Assembly: GCA_021397835.1 (NCBI GenBank)
Contig: JAJFZO010000087.1
Span: 1,860,001-1,924,000 of the forward strand
DNA: 64,000 nt
Source: Moringa oleifera
Taxonomy: Eukaryota > Streptophyta > Magnoliopsida > Brassicales > Moringaceae
Reading direction: 5' to 3'
Below the pieces are notes generated by a model. It was not told the origin of the DNA. It saw nothing but the letters and a program-made list of their open reading frames with translations, and did no database searches. Positions 24,723 through 36,719 of this stretch are shown piece after piece. Position 1 is the first letter of the stretch. Every line of letters starts with the position of its first letter. The position numbers and the translations under genes are program-made.

Positions 24723-25157
24723 TTGGGCAGGGTACAACTTCTTTCATGTGAGCGGGCTAACCAGGCGGTCGGGCCATAACTCTCGCTCTCTCTCTCTCCC
24801 TCGGATGGGATGAAGGCTGCTTTTTTATGACATGGCAACCTCCTGTTGGTTCCCCTGGAATGGATACAGCATCTTATCCCCAAGCTTAAAGATGGGTGTC
24901 CAGAGGCTCCATGCTTCCACCTGGCTGGAAATTAATGGAGGTGCAACAAAATTGTCTACTAGCCGGTTGCAGGGGATACCAGTTGGAAGTGCTTTCCCTT
25001 CCACAGACCGTGTCTGCAATCTGTTCCCGTTCTGTTGTTAGTTTCACTCAGTTCGTGTAAATTTTGAAACCAAAATTTGAATTTAACAGAGAAAAGAAAA
25101 GGAGTGAGAGAGGGAAGGAGAAGAGAGAAGCACTTTAGTTTACAAATTAGCTGAAGA

Positions 25158-27827
25158 ATGGAGAGTCTGATGATACCCAATATAACGAAGCCTCCGTTAA
25201 TCGTCCCAACCAAACTGGAGAATTTATATGAAGTCTCTCAGAAATCCCCCAAAACTACAGTCTCAATCATCAAAAAGACAGACCCAAAAGTGGGAGACGC
25301 ACACTTGAACTATCTATGCAGAAACGGACGCTTAGCTGAAGCAGTTACAGCTCTTGACTCCATTGCCGAGCGTGGGTACAGAATTAGACCCAACACCTAC
25401 ATCGACTTACTCCAATCTTGTATTGATTCGGAATCAATTCATCTGGGTCGAGTCCTTCATGCCCGAATAGGTCTGGTTAGTAATATAGACCCCTTCGTGG
25501 AGACTAAGCTGGTGAGCATGTACGCCAAAGGCGGGTGTTTAGGTGATGCTTTTATGGTGTTTGATGCAATGCGCGAGAGGAACCTGTACACATGGTCGGC
25601 CATGATTGGCGCGTGCTCCAGAGAGCGGTGGTGGAGTAAAGTTGTGGAGCTCTTTTTTCTGATGATGGGAGATGGAGTTTTGCCTGATGACTTCCTGCTG
25701 CCAAAGATTTTGCAGGCCTGCGGGAATTACGGTGACATTGGGACTGGGATGTTAATTCATTCTATGGTGATTAGATTGGGAATGCTTTGTTATTCTCGTG
25801 TTAGTAATTCTATTTTGGCTGTGTATGCGAAATGTGGAGAATTGAGTTTGGCAAGGAGGTTCTTTGAGAACATGGAAGAGAGGGATAGTGTTAGTTGGAA
25901 TTCCATAATACTGGGGTATTGCCAACAGGGTGACAATGAAGAAGCTCATAGATTGGTTGACGAGATGCAGAAAGAAGGAATCAAGCCGGGTTTAATTACA
26001 TGGAACTTATTACTTGGTGTTTATAACCAGTTAGGGCAATGTGATATTGCAATGGAGTTAATGAAGAAGATGGTAAGTTTAGGGGTAGCTGCTGATGTCT
26101 TTAGTTGGACTTCAATGATTTCTGGGTTGGCTCAAAATGGGAGGACGAATCAGGCATTGGATTTGTTCAGGGAGATGCTTTTGGGAGGGGTCAAACCCAA
26201 TGGAGTTACTGTTACAAGTGCAATTTCAGCTTGTGCGTCTTTAAAAGCATTAAACCTGGGATTGGAAACTCATTCTGTTGCTGTGAAGATGGGTTTTACT
26301 GATGAGATACTAGTTGGAAACTCGCTTGTTGACATGTACTCGAAGTGTGGGCGACTAGAAGCTGCTAGGCGAGTCTTTGACGTACAAGAAGAGAAAGATG
26401 TCTACACCTGGAACTCAATGATTGTGGGTTATTGCCAAGCTGGCTACTGTGGCAAGGCCTATGAGCTTTTCATGAGAATGCGGGGTTCAAATGTAAGGCC
26501 TAATGTCATCACATGGAATGCCATGATTTCTGGTTATATTCAAAACGGACATGAGGATGAGGCCATGGATCTTTTTCAGAGGATGGAGCAAGATGGAGAG
26601 GTTAAGCGAAATACGGCGTCTTGGAACTCTCTTATTTCTGGTTACCTGCAAAATGGAGAAAGAGACAAAGCATTAGGGGTATTTCGGCAAATGCAGTCAT
26701 TTGGTGTTCCGCCAAATTCAGTTACTATACTCAGTGTCCTACCTGCTTGTGCAAATTTACTTGCTGTCAAAAAGGTTAAAGAGATTCATGGTTGTGTGTT
26801 GCGTAGAAATTTGGAGTTTGTACTTTCTGTTACAAATTCACTAATAGATACTTATGCTAAGTCAGGAAATTTAGCATATTCAAGAACAATATTTGATGGA
26901 ATGCTCACAAAAGATGTCATAACCTGGAACTCCATGATAGGAGGTTATGTTTTACATGGTTGTTCTGCTCCAGCAATTGATCTCTTTGATCAGATGACAA
27001 GGTTGGGACTTAAACCAAATAGAGGAACTTTTGCTAGTGTAATTCTGGCTCATAGTCTTGCAGGAGCAGTGGATGAGGGAGAGAATGTTTTTTCCAGCAT
27101 TTCTAATGACTATCATATTGTCCCAGCTTTAGAACATTACTCAGCTATGATTCATTTGTATGGCCGATCTGGTAGGATTAGAGAAGCAGTGCAGTTTATT
27201 GAAGGTGTGTCCATTGAACTGGACTCCTCCATATGGGCTGCTTTGCTGACTGCCTGCAGGATTCATGGGAATATTGGCTTGTTAATCCGAGCTGGGGAAC
27301 GCTTGCTTGACTTAGAACCTGGGAATATTGTGATTCAGCAGTTGATTTCACAGACATATTCTTTACGAGGGAAATCAGAGGATGGTTCACAAGTGAGGAA
27401 TTATGAAAGAGAGAATATATTAAAGAAATCTCTTGGGAAGAGCTGGATTGAAGTTAAAAATATGGTGTATGAATTTATTACTGGGGACAGGTCTAAATTG
27501 TGTTTGGATCTTTTATATCCTTGGATACAAAGCATGGCTAGAAAGGCCAAGGAACATGATTATCGTGGTAATTGTTTCATTGAAGAAGAAGAGAAGGATG
27601 AAACTAGTGGTGTTCATAGTGAAAAACTTGCACTTGCTTTTGCCCTAATTGGGTCATCCCCTGCACTTCGGACTGTAAGGATAGTGAAAAACCAGAGAAT
27701 GTGTGGAGATTGTCACAGGACTGCTAAATACATATCTATGACATATGGTTGTGACATATTCTTGACAGACACAAAGTGCTTGCACCATTTTCAGAGTGGA
27801 CTCTGTTCTTGTGGTGATTATTGGTGA
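25158..27827 (+). CDS. DYW7: PLS-DYW pentatricopeptide repeat protein, probable organelle RNA editing factor
   Basis: Intronless 889-codon gene. The ATG at 25158 follows a purine-rich leader. After an N-terminal region that could be an organelle transit peptide, P, L and S repeats run from about residue 80 to 690 (repeated VSWNSII / ITWNxMISGY / VxNSLVDMYSKCG patterns). E/E+ motifs and a complete DYW domain follow. The DYW domain has the cytidine-deaminase-like zinc signature (HSEK, then CGDCH), the late HHF...CSCGDYW, and a perfect DYW C-terminus. This family recognises RNA cytidines in chloroplasts or mitochondria and deaminates them. The sequence matches Arabidopsis At1g19720 (DYW7) closely as I recall it. 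The target editing site cannot be read from the sequence. It lies between two lectin paralogues on the same strand. Confidence 0.95.
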   Translation: MESLMIPNITKPPLIVPTKLENLYEVSQKSPKTTVSIIKKTDPKVGDAHLNYLCRNGRLAEAVTALDSIAERGYRIRPNTYIDLLQSCIDSESIHLGRVLHARIGLVSNIDPFVETKLVSMYAKGGCLGDAFMVFDAMRERNLYTWSAMIGACSRERWWSKVVELFFLMMGDGVLPDDFLLPKILQACGNYGDIGTGMLIHSMVIRLGMLCYSRVSNSILAVYAKCGELSLARRFFENMEERDSVSWNSIILGYCQQGDNEEAHRLVDEMQKEGIKPGLITWNLLLGVYNQLGQCDIAMELMKKMVSLGVAADVFSWTSMISGLAQNGRTNQALDLFREMLLGGVKPNGVTVTSAISACASLKALNLGLETHSVAVKMGFTDEILVGNSLVDMYSKCGRLEAARRVFDVQEEKDVYTWNSMIVGYCQAGYCGKAYELFMRMRGSNVRPNVITWNAMISGYIQNGHEDEAMDLFQRMEQDGEVKRNTASWNSLISGYLQNGERDKALGVFRQMQSFGVPPNSVTILSVLPACANLLAVKKVKEIHGCVLRRNLEFVLSVTNSLIDTYAKSGNLAYSRTIFDGMLTKDVITWNSMIGGYVLHGCSAPAIDLFDQMTRLGLKPNRGTFASVILAHSLAGAVDEGENVFSSISNDYHIVPALEHYSAMIHLYGRSGRIREAVQFIEGVSIELDSSIWAALLTACRIHGNIGLLIRAGERLLDLEPGNIVIQQLISQTYSLRGKSEDGSQVRNYERENILKKSLGKSWIEVKNMVYEFITGDRSKLCLDLLYPWIQSMARKAKEHDYRGNCFIEEEEKDETSGVHSEKLALAFALIGSSPALRTVRIVKNQRMCGDCHRTAKYISMTYGCDIFLTDTKCLHHFQSGLCSCGDYW

Positions 27828-27830
27828 AGT

Positions 27831-30570
27831 AAATATGTGATCTGCAATTTTTTCATAAAATGGGTTTGCGGAAAAGGATCAAGACTCTTTGCAAGATAGG
27901 AACATCCTAAACCTGTGATACAACTTGTAGCTGAAGAAAAAGCTTATATAATTTGGTTTTTGCTACGTACTCAGTAATTTGTCATCATGCACTGGTCAGC
28001 TTATTCAAGAATGTTGGTATAATAACATCAGCATCAAGAAACCATAGGCTGATGGGCAGGTAGACATGTTGGTCAGAGTAAAGAGTCTAGTGTATTTACC
28101 CCTGCCAGTTGCTGACCAGGACATCTTCCTACAAGTCCAAGAGCCTTTTTCCCATAGGTATAGTATTTACTTTCAAATCAGTAGCTGACATGGTGATGCC
28201 CAAAAAGTTTCATATTGGAAGAAACATTGCTCATATATCCTGTCTAAATGGTTTTCTGTAATGGGAAAAGAATTCTATCTATCATCCAGGTCACATCAAC
28301 TTTTTCATGAGAAAAAATTGATGCCATTTTGTGGTTGAGTTATCTTTGTTGAGCAATATTGTGCCGTTGGATAACAGGGCAGTTATTCTAGTTCATGTGG
28401 TCATTCATTTTTTTTTCTTTGTTTGTTGTCAGGTAATCTCTATATCTATCCTATTTACAGCTTGAAAGTAAAGATGAATTTTCTCCTTATTTCACCTTTG
28501 CTTGTATTTCTTATTCTTATAGAATTCATTGCATTATGCAGGTGAACATACTCGCTTTGCTAAGCCTTGAACCTTTTTGTGAAGACAACCTCTGTTCTTC
28601 TTGTGAAAATTTTAATTACTCAAGTCCTGGAAGGAGAACTTGGTGATGGACTGAATCAGACGTTGCATAAAGCCCTTCATCTTACAGTGTCATAAAGAGT
28701 GGCATATCATTTCTGTGCGCTATCCACCTAGGTATCTGCATACTCATTAACAGGAATCGTGTTGCAGATCGGGTTTGTCTCTTCAGCACAAATTTCTGGT
28801 AAGAGAGATCTTTACCGAGTTCTAAAACAATCAAATTAATGCATGATTTAAGATCATCCATACCAACTGTCTACTCTTGCAGTTCAACGATCTTGGAGGC
28901 TGGCAGCCATCATCTTTCACCTGACAAGGATATATCAGCAATCTGGATGTGAAAGACAGATGGTATACTTTTCAAGATGGCTTAAAAGAAGTGAAGATTT
29001 CAGATGCTGCGCTATGGTTTTTAGAGTCAAAGTTGACTTGGTCAGCAAAACAGCAGCGACCATGGAACGATGAAATTCGTGTAAATCAGTTTTTATTTGA
29101 TGCTCAAATCAACTTTCTTTTTAAGTCATGATGAATTTACAAGCATGATTTTTCCTGAACGTGGATCATCTTTGCAGCCTCTAACTTCCCCCAAAGTCCT
29201 TGCAGCAAAGCATTGGTTTAATTTTTCACATAATCCTGAACAACGTAGTGGTATACAGAAAAGGAATGTTTTTGTGATCTTTCATTGCATTACTCCTCAG
29301 ACTGGCAGGTGAGTTGGGTTGTTTCATCTGTTCTAAGTTTTCACTAATGTTAAGCTTAGTATGTGTTGGAGCCTGCTAACAACTTGCCATACACAAGGTA
29401 CATGAAAAACCTATTTGCATTCAAAGGGCTGAGTTTTTGGGTTTTTCTAGGACTGATTTAATTTGCATGGATATATAGATAGGTCAGTTGGGTGACCATG
29501 TATAGGCTACTGATTTCTCTTGATCTCATACTCCTCTCCTTAGCTATTAATGAACCTTGGTGCTTGGATTGCTACCTGTTTATGAGAGCCAGAGGTCGTG
29601 ATGCCCCAACCTTGACCATGTTCTCACTTGATGAACTTGCTCGGATTGTTTCAGGTCTTGCCTTACCCTTGGCTCTATGCTTTCTGCTAATCTTGGAGCT
29701 GTTAAAGATGCTTAGACCACTCAGCTTGTCCAGTAATCGAATTAGATGCTTCAGCAGGTATTCCTTTGTCATTAATGATTTAAATGCAGATATATCTTCA
29801 CTTTTTATTAAGTTATCTTATCTTTTTGCATCTAATCATCTATGTCAATATAAATCTTGTCAAACTGAAAATTCGGCATGATAAAAAAGTTGAAAGCTTG
29901 TAGGATCTTTCAGGTCATATATACAGGATTGGTAAAAAGAAAAAAAAAGCATTTAGAAGTTATTGTTTCGCATGTATTGACACTAATTTATACTTGTAGA
30001 GATTGTGATACTCTTCCCATGTAAATTGATTATATTTTTGTAATAGTTTAGAATTTTTTGTTTACATTGGGTGTCAGTGAACTTTTGACAAGATATTAGA
30101 TAACCATCAAATTTTGTTAAGATATCATTACTATGGTTAAAGTATTTCATCCAATATATTGCTTTATTGAATGACATGATTTATATCTTCAATGCATCTT
30201 CGACGTGAATATTTTTATTGAAAAGTTAGCAGCATGACAGTACATGATATGACATGGTAACTTTTTGTCATTAAGGTGTAAATGATTTGCAATGCTCAAG
30301 GGTGTTTTACATGTCTGCAATATCAATTTGATTGACATGTGCATTATGTTAAAAATCAAAATTGAAAAAGAAAGTAACTTTCAGCCTGCAACTTTTCCCA
30401 TCGTGATTAGCAAAGCAGAGCTCTTTTTCTTTTACAAAGGTTGATCTTTTAGAGGATCTGATTCTCTTGCTTTGAATTTTTTTGGTTCATAGTGGAGCCA
30501 GAATAAGCTTCTTCTGCATAGTTCCAAAACTATATTTATTTCAGAAATTCCCACCCCCAAACTCACCCTT
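27831..30570 (+). other. Downstream region of the PPR gene, possible spliced 3' UTR
   Basis: The composition is moderate, not AT-rich, to about 29900, and several good splice signals occur (for example CAG before 28542 and 28769, and GTAAGAG at 28799), but no long coding frame. This could be a spliced 3' UTR or an uncharacterised RNA. A segment at 29580-29757 is open for about 60 codons on both strands and ends at CAG|GTATTC. Its plus reading has a hydrophobic stretch of Leu/Ala. I recognise no family and call no gene. Confidence 0.35.
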
Positions 30571-30696
30571 TTGGCTCTCATAAATTCGTGTCCTATCTCA
30601 CACTCAACTCACTGCAACCACACTCAACCAAGCATCTCACTTAAGAGTTGATCATTGTTTCGCTAGAGTCTTTGACCATCGTCTTCATTATCGAGT

Positions 30697-33135
30697 ATGG
30701 TAAGGATGGGTATGGTAGTTAATGATCAATTTTGATATCCGTAATGTTAAACTATACAAGTGATTGGTGTATGTCTGATGAATAGGCATGAGTGATGTTT
30801 TGCTGCAGAGTTTTGAGGATAGCAAGAAGAAGCCAGAATCAGTTGGGCCATGTGGAGGCCAAGGTGGGTCTCGCTGGGATGATGGAGCTTACACTGGTGT
30901 GAGGCAACTAGTGATAGCTCATGGATCAGGCATTGACTCTATCCAGATTGAGTATGACAAGGATGGTCGTTCTGTTTGGTCAGAGAAGCATGGAGGAGTT
31001 GGAGGCAGTAAGATTGACAAGGTTAGCTCTTAGAACCAATTGCTAAAATGAGTTTGTGGTTAGTGCCCAGAAATAGGGCCTAGTGATTATACACTTCTTT
31101 GTGTTCTGTTTTGCTTTTTGTAGGTCAAACTTGGTTACCCAGATGAGTTTCTGACATCTGTTGAAGGACAATACGGTAGCATAATAGTATTCGGGCCAGT
31201 TTTTGTTCGATCACTTACATTTGTGAGCAACAAAAGAACATATGGGCCATTTGGTGTGGAAGAAGGAACTTGTTTCTCACTTCCAATGGCCAAGGGCAAG
31301 ATTGTTGGGTTCCATGGCAAGTCTGGTTGGTTTTTGGATTCAATTGGGGTTTACTTCAAGCCTATTCAACCAGAGACTGCCCCGAAACTTCTTGCTCGTT
31401 CACCAAACTTTGTTGCTAATGGGCAAAGCTATGTGTCTAATGGGAAGGATGGTATTGGTTATTCGGTGATACAAGGGAGTGTAGGCGAAAGTTTTGATAT
31501 AGTTCTTGCAGTGAGACAGAAGGATGGATATGGCAACCCTCCATCAAGCAAAATAAACTCCCCTCCATCAAACAAAGTAATCTCCAGGCAAACTTCTTCT
31601 TCTTCGAGCTCCTCCGATGGATCCAGCGATGAATCAACCAAAGACAAGGTACTCATCAAACAATTATGTATTTCTTGTTTCACGACATGAATGTTGACCC
31701 ACCGAGTTTCATTGCAGAAGCAGATCATTAAACAGATACCCACAAAAGGTGAAGGTATCGTAACATATGGACCCTGGGGAGGTAGTGGTGGAGCCATGTT
31801 TGATGACGGGGTTTATACAGGCATCAGACAGATAAATCTGTCACGAAACGTATGCATTGTATCGCTGAAAGTGTGCTATGATCTTGATGGGAAGAGCATA
31901 TGGGGAAGCAAGCATGGTGGCACTGGAGGATTCAAGAAGGAAATGGTAATGAAACCAGCTTTCGTTTATTTATTCCCTACTTCCTGCACTTAAATGCTTA
32001 TTTGGATCACAAGAAACAGAAAGAATCTCTCAATGATCATAATTTCTTGCTGGTTACCTTCTGCAGATAGTATTCGATTACCCATCAGAGGTTTTAACTC
32101 ATATAAAAGTAACTTCTGGGCCATTGATGTACATGGGGCCTAATGTGATCAAGTCACTGACTTTCCACACCAACAAAGGGAAGCATGGACCATATGGAGA
32201 TGAACAAGGACCCTCTTTTATGAATAAGATTGAGGAAGGGAAGATCATCGGGTTCCATGGAAGGGAAGGTCTGTTCCTTGATGCTATCGGTGTATTTGTC
32301 AAGGAAGGGAAGATAACACTTCCTAAACCTCCTCCTTACGACGCAATAGTCCCTCATGAAGGGCATGTAGCTCAAATAGAGAACTCACCCTGGTCCAATA
32401 AACTAGTACTAGCAAAACGAGGACCATATGAAGAGGTAACATATCTGCCATAGCTATTGACCTTATGATACTCATACTAATATGCACAAGCACTTTATAT
32501 TAAATCTAAAGATTGTTGACTAATGTCCTCAGATTTCTTGTGGGGTGGTGAAAGAACCGGCACCTTGTGGCCCTGGGCCTTGGGGAGGCAATGGAGGGAA
32601 GCCATGGGATGATGGGGTGTTCTCTGGAATCAAGCAGATATTTGTGACCAGAGGAGAAGCTATATGCTCCATTCAGCTTGAGTATGATCGTAACGGGCAA
32701 TCTGTCTGGTCGGTTAAACATGGTGGCACTGGAGGACTTGCCACTCATCGAGTAATCAAGAATCAACCAAATTTGATTTGTAAAAATTGACTTTACTGTT
32801 TCATTGATGTTTGTCTTATATTTGCACTGTTTTTGCAGGTAAAACTGGATTACCCACATGAAGTACTCACTTGCGTATCTGGATACCATGGCCCCACAGG
32901 CAAAGAGGAGAGATCAAATGTTATAAAGTCGATAACATTTTATACCAGCAGAGGGAAGTACGGTCCATTCGGGGAAGAAATAGGAACGTTTTTCACTTCA
33001 ACGACTACCGAAGGCAAGGTGGTTGGGTTCCATGGGAGGAGCAGCTTGTACCTTGATGCCATTGGAGTTCACATGCAACATTGGCTTGGAAACTGTAAGA
33101 AGACAACAAGGTCATCAGTCTTCAAATTCTTTTGA
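30697..33135 (+). CDS. Jacalin-related lectin, three domains, Ser-rich linker (copy 2)
   Basis: Paralogue of the gene at 17924, about 617 residues, same strand. Exons: 30697-30699 (start codon only), 30809-31021, 31124-31648, 31718-31945, 32067-32435, 32533-32751 and 32839-33135. All junctions are GT/AG in phase 0, and exon 2 has exactly the same length (213 nt) as in copy 1. The mini-exon gives the N-terminus MSFEDSKKKPESVGP. An ATG at 30788 in the intron would give a less family-like start. All three domains keep the sugar-site Asp (GKSGWFLD, about D144; GREGLFLD, about D395; GRSSLYLD, about D592). The first domain has GPCGG in place of GPWGG. Instead of the Pro/Ala repeat, the domain 1-2 linker has PPSS/PPSN motifs and a Ser run followed by an acidic patch. 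No signal peptide, so cytosolic or nuclear. Confidence 0.93.
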
Positions 33136-33179
33136 TATCACTTCTTTGGTGCAATAATAAGCTTATAAATCACTGTATT

Positions 33180-36100
33180 CATGTAATAATACAAAAGGGG
33201 ACAAGTGAAAATCCTTTGTTATATGTTTATTTGGGTGTCGGAAACTATTTGCTTGATTTCTGATGACATGGTTATTGTAATTTCTTCTTCAAATTAATCA
33301 AAAATTTTGTTTTGGGCACATGGAACCTCTTCTACAAATTAATCAAATTTCTGATTTTAGTTACATGGACCAGTAAGCTCATCTTGTGGTCATAATTTTT
33401 TAAGGGGAGATAAGTTAAAGAAAAAAAGATAGGAGTGTAAAAGATTATTATTTTTAGGATAAAGTTATATAAAAGGGTTCTTTTTAAAAAAATGATTTTA
33501 AAAAAGTTTACTAATAAATTTTCATTTATCAATATAATATAATTTAATTTAAATTTTATTAAAAAAATTTGTGACAAATTTTGCTTTGAAACTCTTTAAA
33601 GATGTAATGAAATCTTTAAGGTATTATTAAAAATAAAAATTATTATTAATTTTTTAAAAAAATTATATTCTAAAAATATCTAATTTTTTTTCACAATCAT
33701 TTTAAATTAAAATATAATTTTGACATAATCAATAAATCAAAATTTGTTTAACAACTTTTTAGAAGATAAAATTTATTGAAAAAAAAAAGATAAATCACAA
33801 AATTTTACATCCTTATTTCTATATCTAAAATTTATCTTTTAAATTTTTTGACCACTTTGTTTTTCAATGTGTAGTGCAAGGGTTTATGTTGAAATAAAGT
33901 CATTATATTAAAAAATATTTTTAAAATTTCAATTTTATTTGTTGTGCATAAAATGTACTCTTTCTTTTTTTTTAAAATTCAATTAAAAACATATATATAT
34001 AATTTATTCTTAAAAGTTGTAATTGATTTTAATTTTCTTTTAAAAAATATATTTACTTAATTTATATTAATATTTTGAAGAAATATTAATAATAAGAGTT
34101 AAAAAATAAATAAAAATTTTAAATTTATTTAATACATAAATTACAAAAATAATTTTTCCTCTCTTCCTTAAAAATAAATTTAGTAACTTGACTTCTTCTT
34201 CTATCGATTACTACTTTTTTTTTAATGAAAAAATAAAAAATTTTAAGTGTATAAACCTTTAACTATCAATTTTTGGATCTTGAAAGCTTTTTTTATTTAA
34301 AATATATAATTTCCTAATCAACAAACCTAAATACTTAAATCCAAAAAAAAAGAAATAATTTTTAAAAAAACACAAAAAAAAGTGTGTCCACTTAGCTTTC
34401 AATTAAGTGATCAATCTAACAAGAACTATTATCCACTAATTAATATTTTTTTTTGAAAAAAAACTGACATATTTTTCCCATAAAAAATAATTTAGCAAAT
34501 TTAATTAATTAGACTGAGACATGAGACGCATAAGTGGTCTCAAGTCGATCATATAAAGCCAAGACATATAATTGATTAATGTTTCATCCGGAAATCTTAG
34601 TTAAATTAACACATTAATCCGAACCAACATATCACCTAAGGTGGACCCAAGGTGCCACCGATCGAATCGATCTTTCTAGACTTTAAACAAAAATTAAAAA
34701 TAAAATTAATGAATGTTATTTAATTTTAAAAAATATTATTGAAGACATCAAAACACAATAATTACACCACAACAACAACAACCACCTAACAACCTATATG
34801 TTTATTGTCTGTATGAACATATTGTCGTTTTGGATAAGGTAGCAGATTCAATATGGCATGTTGCTGAGTACGGTCAAGTTTGTCTTATTTTAATTTTTCT
34901 ATTAAGATATTGATGTTGTTATGATCTTTCAATGCAATTTGATACAATTTCTACCTAGCCCGTTATTTTATATATATGTAAATTAAATTTATTTTTAATT
35001 TAAATGGTGTACGATTATATTAATTATATTTTTAATTTTTTGATTTGATTTACATGATTGTGAAAAACTAGAAGTGTTTTTGTTGTTAAATTCAAATAAA
35101 TTTTATATTTCATTTTAATGTTATATTTTAAAGTTAAATATTTTTTGCCTCATGAATTATTTTTAATTAATTTTTAAAGTTTTTATGATAACATAAATTT
35201 TTTTAAAAACATTATTTTCTGTACTAATTTTTTTTTAAAATCTCCGTAATATTAGTTTGAGCATTTCTTAACATCATTTTAAATCAAAAATTTGTTATTC
35301 AAAATATTTAAGTTGGTAATTTAATATTAATAAAATGTAAATTGCATCAAATTCAACATGTGATATATAATTGATATAAGCAATACTTCAAGGTGTAAAA
35401 TAAAAATAAGTATAATACATGAATTAAATTCAAATTTTTTATATTTATTCTAATAATAATAATATATGAATTAAGTTATTAAATTTTATATTGTTTAAAA
35501 ACGATAATAAATGAACAATACATGAGATTTTAACTCTTTACATTTTATAGATTGTGTTTTGAAATTGTGAATGACAATTCAAAAGATAAAAAATTAATAA
35601 TATGCTAATATCTAAAAATATAGATGATATTTATAAAATAATCAGAATATATATATATATATATATTAATTTAAAATAAAATTTAACGTCATCAAAATCG
35701 ATTATTAACTCTTAATTAAGAAATTTTTTAAAATTTATTTCACTATATTAATATTGATCAATTTTAATGAAGAATGAGAGAAGAGGCTTTGAAGCAAGTA
35801 CCTTCTTGAGTTGGTGAAGGTTAATTATTTATATTCGGTATCGTAATCATATTAATAATGTAATAAATTTTTAATGATTCTTTGCTAAACAATAAGATCC
35901 GTGATTAATTACTTTACGCCTTAGAAATGAAAAGGAAGTGAAAAATGTATCTTTTTCGAAAGCGAAACATGATAATTAATTAAAATCAAATTACCCCAAC
36001 ATGAGCAGCTTATAATTAGATCAACTGGCCCTAGATACCCAAGAAAGTTGGCTTTACAAGCTGTCAAAACATCAAAGGAACAAAACGAATCGATAATAAA

Positions 36101-36425
36101 TAGTCGTTAGGCCAAAGCAAGGTCGATCATCCAATAATATCGGAATAATTAGAGTAGGTAATGCAAGATTCCGCAGATTATATTATTAGCGACGTATGTA
36201 TAATGGATATCGAAGAGGTTCAATTAGTGAACAAAATATCATAATGGTGACAATGTGACCACTTGTGGTATTGTTATCCCCTTCATAATGATCAAATAAT
36301 CCAAGACGATTATGTGCTAGATTTTATTCTCATGGCCTACCATTTTGCACGAATCGGAACATAGCACATTCGAGTCACGACGCTTTTTCTTGTAGGGTTT
36401 TAAGGTTTTTTGTGGATTTTTCAAC
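33180..36425. other. AT-rich intergenic DNA
   Basis: No gene or structured element was seen. There is a short AT microsatellite at 35647-35665. Frames are short and the composition is strongly A/T. Confidence 0.6.
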
Positions 36426-36430
36426 AGCTT

Positions 36431-36715
36431 CATGTTATATAAACAACAAATATGTACTGAGAGTTGCAATAATGAAAGATTTTTATTTTAGGGTTTCTCC
36501 GTCGATCTCTTAAATAGTCAAAGATTTTTTTCTAGGGTTCTTCGATCGATCTCTTTCAATAATATTAAAATAAATTTATTTTAGGGTTTCCCGATCAATC
36601 TCTCTCAATCATAAAAGATTTTTGTTTAGGGTTTTTCCATGGATCTCTCATCGGATTTGCGTTATATAAGCACCAAAGATGTACCTAAAGTTGCAATAAT
36701 GAACCAATATTTTTG
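36431..36715 (+). repeat. Nested direct repeats with TTTAGGGTTTCTCCGTCGATC-like units
   Basis: An outer pair, GTTATATAA...GTTGCAATAATGAA, occurs at about 36434-36475 and 36662-36703. Between them, three to four degenerate units of about 45-60 bp repeat the pattern AAAGATTTTT, TTTAGGGTTT and CGATC(A/T)CTC. Each outer copy includes a TATATAA. This looks like duplicated promoter or LTR-fragment sequence. No coding frame. Confidence 0.65.
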
Positions 36716-36719
36716 TACC

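Noticed and set aside
28949..29312. Two short plus-strand frames downstream of the PPR gene
   Set aside because: 60 and 71 codons, overlapping in different frames, with no domain or supporting splice pattern.
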